From Sphaerosporella brunnea (taxonomy: Eukaryota; Ascomycota; Pezizomycetes; Pezizales; Pyronemataceae): 26,675 nt of DNA. A model generated the notes under the pieces. It ran no database searches and was not told the origin of the DNA. It was given only the letters and a program-made list of their open reading frames with translations. Shown in pieces: positions 1 through 9,352 of this stretch (its first letter is position 1; each line of letters opens with the position of its first letter). Location: the NCBI GenBank assembly GCA_008704415.1, contig VXIS01000476.1, forward strand, positions 1-26,675, given 5' to 3'. The position numbers were made by a program, and so were the translations under genes.

Positions 1-1360
1 CGTCAGCCATATCGTCTCAACTAGGAAGGCGGGAGCGGGGATTCCATCCACTTACGAGCTGCATTGCAAAGCGAGCCGAACGTCAGCCATATCGTCTCAA
101 CCAGGGAGGCGGGAGCATGGATTCCATTTCTTACCCACTTCATACCCACGTGAGAACGTCAGCCATATCGTCTCAACCAGGAGCGGTGGTTCCATTCACT
201 TACCGCCTGCATGTCAAAGCGAGCCGAACGTCAGCCATATGGCCTCAACCAGGAGCGGTGGTTCCATTTACTTACCTTCTGCATTGCAAAGCGAGCCGAA
301 CGTCAGCCATATGGCCTCAACCAGGAGCGGTGGTTCCATTCACTTACCGCCTGCATGCCAAAGCGAGCCGAACGTCAGGCATATCGTCTCAACCAGGAGC
401 GGTGGTTTCATTCACTTACCGCCTGCATTGCAAAGCGAGCCGAACGTCAGCCATATGGTCTCAACCAGGGAGGCGGAAGCGGGGATTCCATCCACTTACC
501 ACCTGCATGGCAAAGCGAGCCAAACGTCAGCCATATCGTCTCAACTAGGGAGGCGGGAGCGGGGATTCCATCCACTTACCACCTGCATGGCAAAGCGAGC
601 CGAACGTCACCCATATCGTCTCAACTAGGGAGGCGGGAGCTGGGATTCCATCCACTTACGAGCTGCATGACAAAGCGAGCCGAACGTCAGCCATATTGTC
701 TCAACCAGGGAGGCGGGAGCATGGATTCCATTTCTTACCCACTTCATACCCACGTGAGAACGTCAGCCATATCGTCTCAAGCATGGAGGCGCGAGGGAAT
801 CGGGTTCACTTACCACCTGCATTGCACAGTGAGTCAAACATCAGCTATATCGTCTCGTCCAGAAAGGTGCGGTGATATAATTCTCTTACGCGCTGCCACA
901 ACAAATGAGTCGAATGTCAGCTGTACCATTAACATGAAGCGAAATTAATGTCATCCTCTTACAAACTGCAGTAGGCAGTCAGCACAACGTCAACCGTATT
1001 GTCAGTGAGTGAGGAGTGGCAATGTGGCTTACTTACTTCCTGCCGCGCCAAGTGATCCGAGCATCAGCCATGTTGTCAGAAAGGGAGGTATCGTGAGCTA
1101 GTTCACTCACCTTCTATCAAGGGTAGAGAGCTGAATGTCAGCGGTACGGCCTCAATGAGGGGCAGTGTAGAAGTTCAGTTCACCCGCTGCGACACAAAAA
1201 GGAGTTGAATGTTAGCGATTCTCGGCGCTTGTTGGATGGTGGCAGTGCTCATACTCGCTGCCACAAATTTCAGCCATAGCTTTGGAGAGATAGCAAGGGA
1301 GTCTGCTTACTGTCTGCAACGCAATACGAGTTGATAATTAGCCGTAGCTTCAGTCATGGA
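1..1360 (-). repeat. Minisatellite of 72-80 bp units, graded from young (left) to old (right)
   Basis: On the plus strand, units begin near CGTCAGCCATAT at 1, 81, 157, 229, 301, 373, 445, 525, 605, 685 and 761, then become progressively degenerate (about 840, 913 and on to 1360). Unit lengths fall into classes of 80, 76 and 72 bp. The order is structured: the pair at 1-156 (80 then 76 bp) is nearly identical to the pair at 605-760, which suggests a higher-order duplication. Left units are mostly alike outside a few sites; right units share little beyond a core. The array begins directly after the last long exon of the minus-strand NLR gene and runs off the window edge. Three overlapping plus-strand open frames span it. 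I do not consider them genes, because 80- and 76-bp units shift frame and there is no gene-like composition. Confidence 0.95.
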
Positions 1361-1381
1361 AGGTTAAAGGTATCTGTTAAC
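1..1381 (-). other. Candidate chain of at least 18 one-codon (3-nt) exons and 18 short introns continuing NLR gene A
   Basis: Read on the minus strand, the last long exon ends CAG at 1382 with a donor at 1381. Each unit then shows a branch-like CTRAY site, NAG, exactly three bases, and GT. The 3-nt exons are 1311-1313 ACA, 1255-1257 CGA, 1184-1186 CGG, 1111-1113 AAG, 1037-1039 GAA, 963-965 TTT, 890-892 CGC, 814-816 GTG, 739-741 TGG, 660-662 CTC, 580-582 GTG, 500-502 GTG, 420-422 GCG, 348-350 GCG, 276-278 AAG, 204-206 GCG, 135-137 TGG and 56-58 CTC. Implied introns are 53-77 nt, the usual fungal size. Acceptors are CAG in 15, AAG in 2 and TAG in 1. Seventeen of 19 donors have G at +5. All exons are phase 0 and none is a stop codon, so skipping any of them keeps the frame. 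Splicing is inferred, not shown. The chain could instead be a recursive-splicing track. Confidence 0.65.
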
Positions 1382-3395
1382 CTGTAATAGGTTTCTACAC
1401 TCGTCCCCATATAGATAAACAAAGGCTCCGTTTTCGAGCAGCATCTTGACGACCTTATCGTGCTCCCTGATAGCTGCTGCATTCAAAGCACTGCCGTATA
1501 GGTCATCCCGACCGTTGATGTCGGCTCCATTCTCCAGTAGCTGCTTCACCGCCGTGTCGAGCCCAAGATATGACGCCACCATCAGGCTGGTAACGTTTCG
1601 AGGGTGAGCGTGGGAGGATTCATGGGCCGTCTGGTACACAAGGAACCATGTCAGCAATCGCCTTGACGCACTATCCAAAACTTCCAACGCAGAACCGGAT
1701 AATTCCCGCTTCTCCCATATCTTGGCCTCTGAAACGTGATATAGCCAATTTTTAGCTGCATAATCTAGAAAGGCATGCTTTCTGGTGTAATGATCGATTT
1801 CGTGTTCAGTTATTCGTGTCCGGTGGACGGAAGTTAGGACTAGAGGGTGGGTTTCGAAGACAGTAAACGAGAGATAATAGATACAGCGCATAGAGAGGGT
1901 GAGGTTTGATTCGATCGGACACAGTGAGTGCTTCCACGCGGAACTTTCCGTGGTAGGAGTGGTGGTTGTTGGCTCCTTTATCAAGAATTCCCTCGCCGTT
2001 TGGTGGATCAGGTAGATCTTCGAGTCTATGGCTCTAACGAAAAGTCCACATATATCCTTCACAACGGTTTCAGCAGAGTATAGGCGGTACGACTCGAGGT
2101 CTTCGATTGATTTGTGATCAGATTGTATTGCCAGTGCGATGTTCATCTCGTCGAATGTGAGGGGTCTTGCAGCCGCGATGACTATTTGGAGAATAGTTTT
2201 AGCCTTTTCGGGGTTGCAACTGTCCTGAAGAAGTTTTTCATAAATGGCATCCAGGTTGGGCGGTAGGTTGTTAAGGGCTTCATGAAATTCGCTTTTGCTG
2301 GCCACTGGACAGTCTTGGAGTATTTGGAGGATAAGGGAAACCCAAAGGAATGTTTGGTCGGCGCGCTTGACAAGCTTATCTCGAAGATCTTTCCGTACGT
2401 CATCAGGGAGGTTCCACTTTTCCCCCAGTGCTTCAACTTCGGTGTTGATGACGAGGTCGATGTCGGTGTTGATGGCGAGTGTTTGGTCCTCCGCTTTCAA
2501 TCTGATTGTTGGAAGCTTTCGGAATAGACTTTCGATAGAGCCATATGGACGACTAGTGAGAATGAATTTCAGGTTACGGCCTGTGCGATCCGCCGGCGTG
2601 TAAATGCTGACTAAAGACTTGATGAATTCGTTTCGAGTCAAATCTTCGCATTCGTCCAAACCATCGACGATACAAATGACATTGCCGCAGTCCGGGTCAG
2701 TTGTCGCTGCCGTGAAGATACGCCACAACGTGCCCAATTCTTTCGTAAATTTCTCGCCCTTGCCTTCGAACTCTGTCATGGCGTGTCTGATGAGGGATGT
2801 TTTCGCTTTGAAGAGCTGGTGCAGTAGCGCGGAAAGCGCAAATGTCGCAGTTTTCTGTTCTTCATTGTCATCTTTGAAGAAGAAAAAACAGACGGTGCTG
2901 GGTAGTTCTGATTGAGACACAAGTCTGTTGAGCTGGTCGACCAGGAATGAGGCCAACACAGACTTCCCACATCCCGGATCCCCCGACACCCACAAAAGGC
3001 TCGAGTTCTGTTCATGCCACCAGTGTCGATACTTTTCATGGTTGAGGAACCATTCAAGCGTTCCTGGCACTCGTGGTGGGTTTCTGCCCTTGTGGGACTC
3101 ATAACTCGAAGTGTAGAGAGAGCGCAAGCATGACTGGGGGGCTGAAGGATCGAAGTCAGATCGAAGTTAACGTCTTTCCGATCGAACAAAGTCACTTACT
3201 TGAGGATCTGCCAGAGCGCTCCGGTTAGCCAACCCTAAGTGCCATCAAGCAGGACCATGCCACCACGCATATCCGATCAAAACATCATCGCTCGAGGGAG
3301 ACTCACCCGCTAGAACCGTGAAAGTGCTGACCACCGTTCAAAGTTGACCCTTCGAAACTATTGTGTTGGGCGTGGATGTAGTTCGTGCCGTTCAT
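1382..3395 (-). CDS. NLR gene A: short N-terminus, NACHT NTPase, start of ankyrin domain (3' end beyond window)
   Basis: A STAND NTPase, probably a cytosolic fungal immune-type receptor. The model is exon 3307-3395, an 8-nt exon 3200-3207, then exon 1382-3141. Introns are 3208-3306 (branch GGCTAACC) and 3142-3199 (branch TCTGACTT); this combination keeps the frame. I chose the ATG at 3395 because it opens a frame into the first donor GTGAGT and has a TATA box about 120 bp upstream. The protein starts with about 30 Gly/Asn/His-rich residues and has no room for a folded effector domain. Then come a CLRSLY-type linker, Walker A GDPGCGKS, Walker B VICIVDGLDE, a TSRP sensor motif, the IHQTAREFL motif after the winged-helix region, and about two ankyrin repeats ending in NLLQ. 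No frame break is visible. If the intron starting at 1381 is retained, translation ends five codons later at 1364. Confidence 0.85.
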
Positions 3396-3511
3396 GTCGT
3401 GACTGGTGGGTTTAGTCGTGTGTTCGTGTTCGGTGCTTTAGTTGTTGTTGCCGTTGAGATCGGTGATGAGAAGCAAGTCGCTAGGGCAAAAGAGAGGAGG
3501 AAGCTTGGGGC

Positions 3512-3518
3512 ATATATA
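3512..3518 (-). promoter_or_regulatory. TATA box of NLR gene A
   Basis: A TATATA run on the minus strand lies about 120 bp upstream of the ATG at 3395. It is followed by a pyrimidine-rich stretch (3481-3510, read on the minus strand) and then an A/C-rich leader, a common layout for ascomycete promoters. Inferred from position only. Confidence 0.45.
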
Positions 3519-4877
3519 GAGCTTTCGGCAATGCGGAAATTGCAATTGTCCCCACGTTACCCCGCTGCCCCTCATTTCTGCGGATGTGACGACGTTCAGT
3601 TGGCTGCGCTGTGTTCTGTTTGCAGACCGGCTTGCACAGACCCTACATGCATGAGCATGCGTTGCTGCTGCATAGATAGCCATCTGTTCTTGCGATTCGT
3701 CGCCAGCCGTGCCAGTCAGCAGTGTGTGCAACCCCAGCAATGCGGCGCTCAGTCGCCTGTCCCGCAGTTCACCATCAATCGCTCGCCCACCCTCTTTTCT
3801 TGGTGTGGGATCGTGAGTTCAGGATATTTGTCTATGCATGTACTCGATATTGTGTTGTATGTATCGTTAAAGCTATATGTAGCTCCATTGCTGCTCTCGA
3901 ATACGGTCCGCTGCTGAAAACGCACTGATTTCGGCTATTCGTCGTCAAGATCGCAGGGTAGGGCTGAAATAGAGTAGACAGGTGGAACAGGGTGACAAAT
4001 CCCGGTTGTCGATCGGGTGACCTCCGCCGCTGCAGCAACGAACGATGAGCACCGACGGATCCGGATCCGCTTTGGCAAGACGGCAGGACAATGCATAATG
4101 CATTCGTTGAGCACACTCACACCACCCAGCAGGGCCAACACCCCCACAGCTATATTTACCGAACATACACTGAAAGATTGCAGGCTCTGGTGCACTGACA
4201 TCTAGCGATGGAAAAAAATTACGATCGGATACCGCCTCATACGGTGCGCGAATGTCCGGTCTGGGACGTCATTTTCGTGGTTTCTGAGCGGGCGTGGCGA
4301 GGCTCGTATGTATCCAGATCTCGTCACTTTGTCGTTTGTTAACTAGTTACGCCCGGAGCCGACAAATCGACTGCGGGTCTACCTTTCAAAGTGGTCTATT
4401 CATCATGTAGAGTAGGGCTGGCAATTCGTTCTGAGAACTGAACGGTTTAGCGACCGCTACCTGTGCCACAATGCGGGCTGTTTGGAGAAAGTTACACCAA
4501 AAAATCACAACAAAGGAAGCGAGCAGAGGTTCTCACTAAGAGAGTGAAGAAGCGGCAAAAGCGCACCAGGAGCCTCAGGCTGGCTATCTTGGCAGCCCGG
4601 CCGTCACGGCCCGGCTGAATGGGTAAGCCGGGCTGCCTCATGACGAGTGATCCCTCGTGCAGCGCTCCGCGTTGCTCAGCCCCCTTCAATGAACATTCGC
4701 AATGTAATGGAACTGTTGGCCTTGTGCCTATACAATGGTTTCTCCACCAATGAAAGTAAAATCTTTCGACCTGGGGCACTTTCTGGGCGTGGCGAGGTGA
4801 ACCTTGGCCGGTCAAGAGGTTTCAGTCAAGCCATAAGTCAATCACTGCAAGGCCGGCCACTAAATCTGGAAGCAAAT
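3519..4877. other. Gene-poor interval, no supported gene
   Basis: Short open frames occur on both strands but overlap one another, lack recognisable motifs and show no coherent intron signals. At 4593-4640 a GC-rich palindrome pairs GGCAGCCCGG with CCGGGCTGCC. It resembles the GC-rich inner motifs of the hAT-like element at 8898 and may be a fragment of a related element. Nothing else is supported. Confidence 0.6.
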
Positions 4878-5097
4878 GGGTGACTTCCCGTCGCTCTATT
4901 TGGACCGAATAGAACAATTACCTATACGCTGGATTGGAAGTTTCGACCTGATTTTTGGCGTTCTATCGCCGCCAAATAGACCGTTGCTACTCAGGTATAG
5001 ACAGGGGGGGTCCCCACCATACAGCACGTTGAGATTGGTTATTTGTTGCATAGAACATCGATCTATTCGGCCGCTATAGGGCGACGGGAAGTCACCC
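4878..5097. mobile_element. MITE-like element, 220 bp, 22-bp terminal inverted repeats
   Basis: The ends are near-perfect inverted repeats: GGGTGACTTCCCGTCGCTCT at the left matches the reverse complement of the right end with one mismatch in about 22 bp. Weaker pairing continues to the CCGAATAG motif. A possible 3-bp target duplication AAT flanks it (4875-4877 and 5098-5100). There is no coding capacity. The transposon family is not assigned. Confidence 0.8.
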
Positions 5098-5706
5098 AAT
5101 ATATTCACAGAAATAACTTCAGAGAACACAGTCATGCATGCAGTGGCGATCGGTGTTTTGTCGAAGGTTTTGCCGCGGATGCACCTAATTGAACTGCGGT
5201 GCGAGTCAAACAGCCGGGCCGCCGAGGTAGCCCATGCAGCCATTGGGCATGAGAAAGCCGAGGCCGAGTGTACCTCGGCAGGGATAAAATTCTTTAAATC
5301 CCGATCCTATTTCTGTTTCTATTCGGCGGGGGGGGGGGCCCACCTCCTATCGCTATCCTTTAGATACCCTGTTCTAACGCCCGATCGGCTCTCTAACGGC
5401 CTCTATAGACTCGCGGGAAGTCCTCCAGCACTGGACGGTTCCCCTGGACTCGGCAACTTGGGACGCCGGCGCGGCGGCATGGACTCAGCGGTGGTAGATG
5501 GGCTTTCTCTCGGCACTGGGAGCTTGTATACGTACTATAGATCTGGGAGTTTGTTGAGTAGATCGATGTTGTTGTTTATGACTGGAGTGGTGGCGACATT
5601 ATGGAGTTCCCACCAACGGATAAGCAACGGTTGGGATTACGGACGGGTTATTGATACCCGTTTAAACAGTCGCTAACGGAAGTCGATTTGCCAAACGCGC
5701 CCTAAC
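5098..5706. other. Interval without a supported gene
   Basis: A 180-residue open frame lies here (5134-5676, plus) but has no family motif and no neighbouring splice structure, so I do not call it. An 11-base G run sits at about 5328-5338. Otherwise I see nothing. Confidence 0.5.
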
Positions 5707-5921
5707 TACTATCGCGTTGCCCCCAATGTCGTTTTTTCCCCAATGTCGCGCTGAAAAATACGCCGGCTGGCTCAGAAATACGCGGGCAGCTTTGTCGGGG
5801 ACCTCGCGTAGCAACCACCACTCAGAAACGTTGCCCGTTGCCATGCGTATTTCTGAGCCAGCCGGCGTACTTTTCAGCGCGACATTGGGGAAAAAACGAC
5901 ATTGGGAGCAACGCGATAGTA
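5707..5921. mobile_element. MITE with about 75-bp terminal inverted repeats and TA target duplication
   Basis: The left arm (5709-5783) and right arm (about 5845-5919) are inverted copies with about two mismatches over 75 bp, separated by a short loop. Both ends are flanked by TA (5707-5708 and 5920-5921), the target duplication typical of Tc1/mariner-type elements. There is no coding capacity. The high identity of the arms suggests a recent insertion, and the RNA would fold as a long hairpin. Confidence 0.9.
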
Positions 5922-7390
5922 AGCGCGCGATGTAACCTCCGACCCTTAACCCTGACCCTAGGTATCTCAACGTACACCCTTACCAGGTACAGAGTGATTG
6001 ATACTGCTCATGCTAAAGGAGTCTTCGTGGGACGCTAAAAAGGCATATGGATATGGGTCACCGAGGTGCTCAGAAGGTCTCGACTGGTGACAAAACCACT
6101 GAATGGGTCGCCCGTCAAAAGCCAATAACGTCCCAATTCCCAGTTGTCACCCGTCAATATCGAGCTGTACCGCTCTTTATCGGCCAGTAACGGCACATCT
6201 GTATAGCTACCAGCTCTAAACCAGAGCTAAAGGACCCTGTGCTGAGATACAGTACCCGAGTGACACCCTGTGTTTGTGTGGCGGAGAGACGCAGTGCAGC
6301 GGATGAAGCAAAACGCTTTCTTGTAGGATCACCAACCGGAGAAGGACTTCGAATTCTGTACTACGCCTGTCCCCGAAGGCCTCTGACCCAGTAATACCTC
6401 CACACTTGCGCTTTCGGTGGTTCGAGGGGTTGATGCGGCGATATTACTTTGATCTGAACCGGTCTGCCTCGGGTTTATAGAAGCGTTACCAGAGCCGGCA
6501 CAGCCATCCGATACAGGTACAGTAGATAGATTCACAACTCGTCCCAGCCGCCTTCCGAGCGCCCGCAAGATCCACTACGGACCGGTAGGGGGATGGGATG
6601 CTAAAATTCTTAGTTCGGGGTTTTCCCGAACACCAGTGGTCAACCGAGAAATTTGAGGTGTACCGTGCAGGATAACGTTTCCACGCCCAATTGTCGACCG
6701 CAGATGCGGACAGTTCACCCAGTTTGACTTCTGCCATCGCCAGATCGGCAGCGCTGATTGGAGAGGTTAAGCCGGCCTGAATACGAGCCGAAGCGGAGAA
6801 ATCGGAGAAAACAGAGATGTTCGGCTGAAACGAGCTGCAAACGGCATCAGATTACGGGTTAGCTTGCATATCGCAGAACCAACCAACGGGCGCCAGCGAG
6901 CTCGAAGGCCAACCTTCAGCCAAAAGTTTAATTAACCATTAGAGAGCACACGTTGCGATGTTTCAGTCGCGAACTTTGCAGGCCCGCTGTCGCGAGGCTT
7001 GCACTATCCAGATGTGGGAGGTACTCCGATACACATGTAGAGTACTAGTACATACATACAAGAGAACCGATCCAAGGCAAGAATACCGATTTTTAGCGCG
7101 TTGCATCATGTCTAGTTGCATCATGCACCAAGCTGTTATATAAACAGCCAGCAAAGTAGCGTACTCAGGTAGGCATCCAACCACCTCCTCTTCCAATCAC
7201 GACAAATCACCTCCATCGCTCTCACCATTCGTCTGGCGCGCCCGCGCTAGGCTTTTGCAGATCAACAGTTTTTTGATTGTTTGTGCGGGGGAAAACCTCC
7301 GCATTATTGTCATTTGTTTTGTTGAGTGCGGGGAATGCGGGGAGCAATTGTGACCATAGATTCGGTTGGCCTTGTTGACGAGTAGTGTTG
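5922..7390. other. Gene-poor interval upstream of the 7.5-kb gene
   Basis: No frame longer than about 85 codons carries a recognisable motif. A TATATAAA sequence at about 7136-7143 could be a promoter element, but no gene starts shortly after it. I see no RNA gene and no transposon ends. Confidence 0.5.
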
Positions 7391-7395
7391 TGAAG

Positions 7396-7524
7396 GCCAT
7401 AAATATATGAGCACCATTTGACTAGTACTTACAAAGAGTCCTCCAACTTCATCACATTGCTGAACCTTTTCCACCTCTCACAACTCCACGAGTCTTTCCA
7501 TCGCTACAAACCAAACACTTCACG
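7396..7524 (+). promoter_or_regulatory. Core promoter and leader of the 7525 gene
   Basis: A TATA-like CATAAATATA lies at 7399-7408, about 120 bp before the ATG. The leader is C/A/T-rich and nearly free of G, as in strongly expressed fungal genes. The start context is CACGATGG. Inferred from position and composition. Confidence 0.5.
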
Positions 7525-8475
7525 ATGGTCTTATTTCCCGGTGTGAAGCAGGCTAAATCTGGCGCCTACTACTACGACGACAACGACGTCAAGATGATCA
7601 AAATCCCTGTCGGAAACTGCACAGGCGACTACATCCTCACTCCGGCCGAGCTCAAGCGCTACTTCGGTGTCGACCCTGCGCGCATGGGGCCGCTTCCCGA
7701 ATACCTCATTGCGCCGCATCTCGACAGTACCTGGAACGAAGGTCGTTCCAAAAACACGGGACGCACCTGGTGGGACATCACCGGCGAGGTCGTCGCCTAC
7801 AGGCCCATCGAGTGGGTTCCCATCGTGCGCGAGCTGAACACTATCCCCTACAGCCACTTCGAGGTTGAATACAAAAAGACGACGACCAAAATTCAGACCT
7901 CCGAGCTCTACGGCCACGCTGAGGCCTCGTTCACCATCGCCCTCGGCGCGAGCTGGAAGGGCATCAAAGTCGAGGCTTCCACCACCACCAGCATCGAGGC
8001 CAGCTATAAAACTTCCACCGAGCTCCACGAAGAGATCGTCGAGAAGGGCAAGCGAGGTGACGTCGTCATCAAGGAACTCGCCATGGGCATGGCTCTCAAG
8101 GTGAAGCGTGTTTATGAACGCAACGTCAAGCTGTACCTCAACGACGAAAGCAAGAAGGATTCTCTCACCTGGGACGGACCAGCTTGGGGCGAGCTCTGGG
8201 TCGGTGCTAATGACCTCCGTGATGTCGGCGCTCTGCAATTCAATCCCATCATTATGTCCGGAAGCGGATACAGCAAAAGCTTGTACTTGCAGGTCCTTCC
8301 AGTCTTCAACGCAGACAAGAAGTTGACGAATATGCATCTGGCGCTTAGCAACAAGGGCTGGACCGATTGGTATGCTTACCCTGGCGGGTCGCATATTCCC
8401 AACCCCCCTAGGGTAGAGACGATTCCTCTTCCCGACAACAAGAAGCCTTTGGTTACTTTTATTGCTGTGAATTAA
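7525..8475 (+). CDS. Intronless 316-residue protein, possibly beta-pore-forming-protein-like; function unknown
   Basis: A single uninterrupted exon from an ATG in good context. No signal peptide or transmembrane helix is visible, so it is probably cytosolic or released without a classical signal. Codons end mostly in C, with AAG, GAG and CTC forms favoured, unlike the NLR genes. This suggests high expression or a different origin. Residues 1-115 are aromatic-rich with two close Trp and look globular. Residues 119-170 are rich in Ser/Thr with alternating polar and apolar residues, and a second such stretch follows at 178-204. That pattern resembles the insertion hairpin of aerolysin-like beta pore-forming proteins. 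The last hundred residues are Trp/Tyr/Pro-rich. I do not recognise the family from the sequence; the pore-forming reading is a guess from pattern. The gene itself is well supported. Confidence 0.8.
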   Translation: MVLFPGVKQAKSGAYYYDDNDVKMIKIPVGNCTGDYILTPAELKRYFGVDPARMGPLPEYLIAPHLDSTWNEGRSKNTGRTWWDITGEVVAYRPIEWVPIVRELNTIPYSHFEVEYKKTTTKIQTSELYGHAEASFTIALGASWKGIKVEASTTTSIEASYKTSTELHEEIVEKGKRGDVVIKELAMGMALKVKRVYERNVKLYLNDESKKDSLTWDGPAWGELWVGANDLRDVGALQFNPIIMSGSGYSKSLYLQVLPVFNADKKLTNMHLALSNKGWTDWYAYPGGSHIPNPPRVETIPLPDNKKPLVTFIAVN

Positions 8476-8845
8476 TTGCTGTAAAGAATGGTAGAGAGGC
8501 TGGACATCATAAGCTGGTCAACAGCCAGTGTCTGCACCTGTATCTCTTTTTGTCTTTATCTTCCTGTCTCCCCTTCTGGTAGCTTGTTGCAAGCTTTTCC
8601 CTGGAAGGCTTTGGTTTGCAGGCAAATAGCTATGTCGTCAATTCAGACTGGAGTTTGGCCAAATACTTCAAAATGGGATGTTGTCCTTGTAATGATTAGC
8701 GGTGATAAATGCGTCGGGGGTTGGTAAGTCGACATGTGGGACGTCAGGGTTGTTAATAAGCGGTGTTCGGTCGACGTCAACGAACGATTAGAGGAAGCCG
8801 TTGTCTGCGCGATGTCCAGGGTTGGTGGGTTAAGAGAATGATAAA
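8476..8845. other. 3' flank of the 7525 gene
   Basis: Presumed 3' untranslated region and spacer. No convincing frame, motif or repeat is seen. Confidence 0.5.
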
Positions 8846-8897
8846 TGGATGTACCCTCTAGGCTTCTCCGCTTCGACTCCGATTGGGCAGGCGACAG

Positions 8898-9352
8898 CAG
8901 TGTTCTCAGTAGCCAGCCCAAACAGCCGGGCGGGCTGGGCCGGCTGCTTTAAGCAGCCAGCCCGGCGGGCTTTTTGCATCAGCCCAAACGGCCCAGCCTG
9001 CTTTCGGGCCAGCCCGGCTGCCAGAGCTTTGAGTGATCTCCGGTGAAGACCGGCCAGTGCAAGTGGCGGGGTTCAATCGGCGCCGATAGACTTATCAGGC
9101 TCTGTGATGTTATACTAAACTCCTATCTAGTGATCTCCTCCTAGTCATCATTTTATACGGCGAACATCTTTACGTACTTTTCATTTCATAGCAGTAGTTT
9201 ACATCACGGTGGTGGTATTTGTCGTCATTGTGGGCTGCAGCCCAAACAGCCGGGCGGGCTTTTTGATCAGCCCAAACAGCCAGCCGGGCTGTTCGATCAG
9301 CCCACATCCGCCCAACGAAGCCGGCCGGGCGGGCTGGCTGTTGAGAACACTG
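8898..9352. mobile_element. Non-autonomous hAT-like element, 455 bp, with 8-bp target duplication
   Basis: It starts CAGTGTTCTCA and ends TGAGAACACTG, a perfect 11-bp inverted repeat of hAT style. It is flanked on both sides by GGCGACAG (8890-8897 and 9353-9360), an 8-bp target duplication as expected for hAT. Inside each end are repeated GC-rich motifs such as CAGCCCGGC, CCGGGCGGGC and CCCAAACAGCC, which could be transposase binding sites. No transposase is encoded. The target site is the WAGD-encoding stretch of the copia relic. Confidence 0.92.

Noticed and set aside
117..948. Three overlapping plus-strand open frames across the left repeat array
   Set aside because: They come from the repeat lacking stops on one strand. 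Units of 80 and 76 bp shift the frame, and there is no start context, motif or downstream gene. The minus-strand splice pattern explains the array better.
1..1360. CRISPR-like array
   Set aside because: There are no constant repeat and unique spacer blocks. Units are full-length tandem copies in a eukaryotic context.
2295..2915. Plus-strand frames inside 1382-3141
   Set aside because: Shadows of the NACHT exon of gene A, with no independent signals.
5134..5676. 180-codon plus-strand frame
   Set aside because: It crosses an 11-base G run and has no motif. It looks like chance in gene-poor DNA.
7531..8394. 287-codon minus-strand open frame
   Set aside because: It is the mirror of the codon-biased plus-strand gene. 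Its composition (Val, Asp and Leu runs) is the usual artefact of reading C-ending codons backward.
9050..9090. Possible tRNA T-arm (GGTTCAATC)
   Set aside because: No matching acceptor, D or anticodon arms are found around it, and it lies within the hAT-like element.
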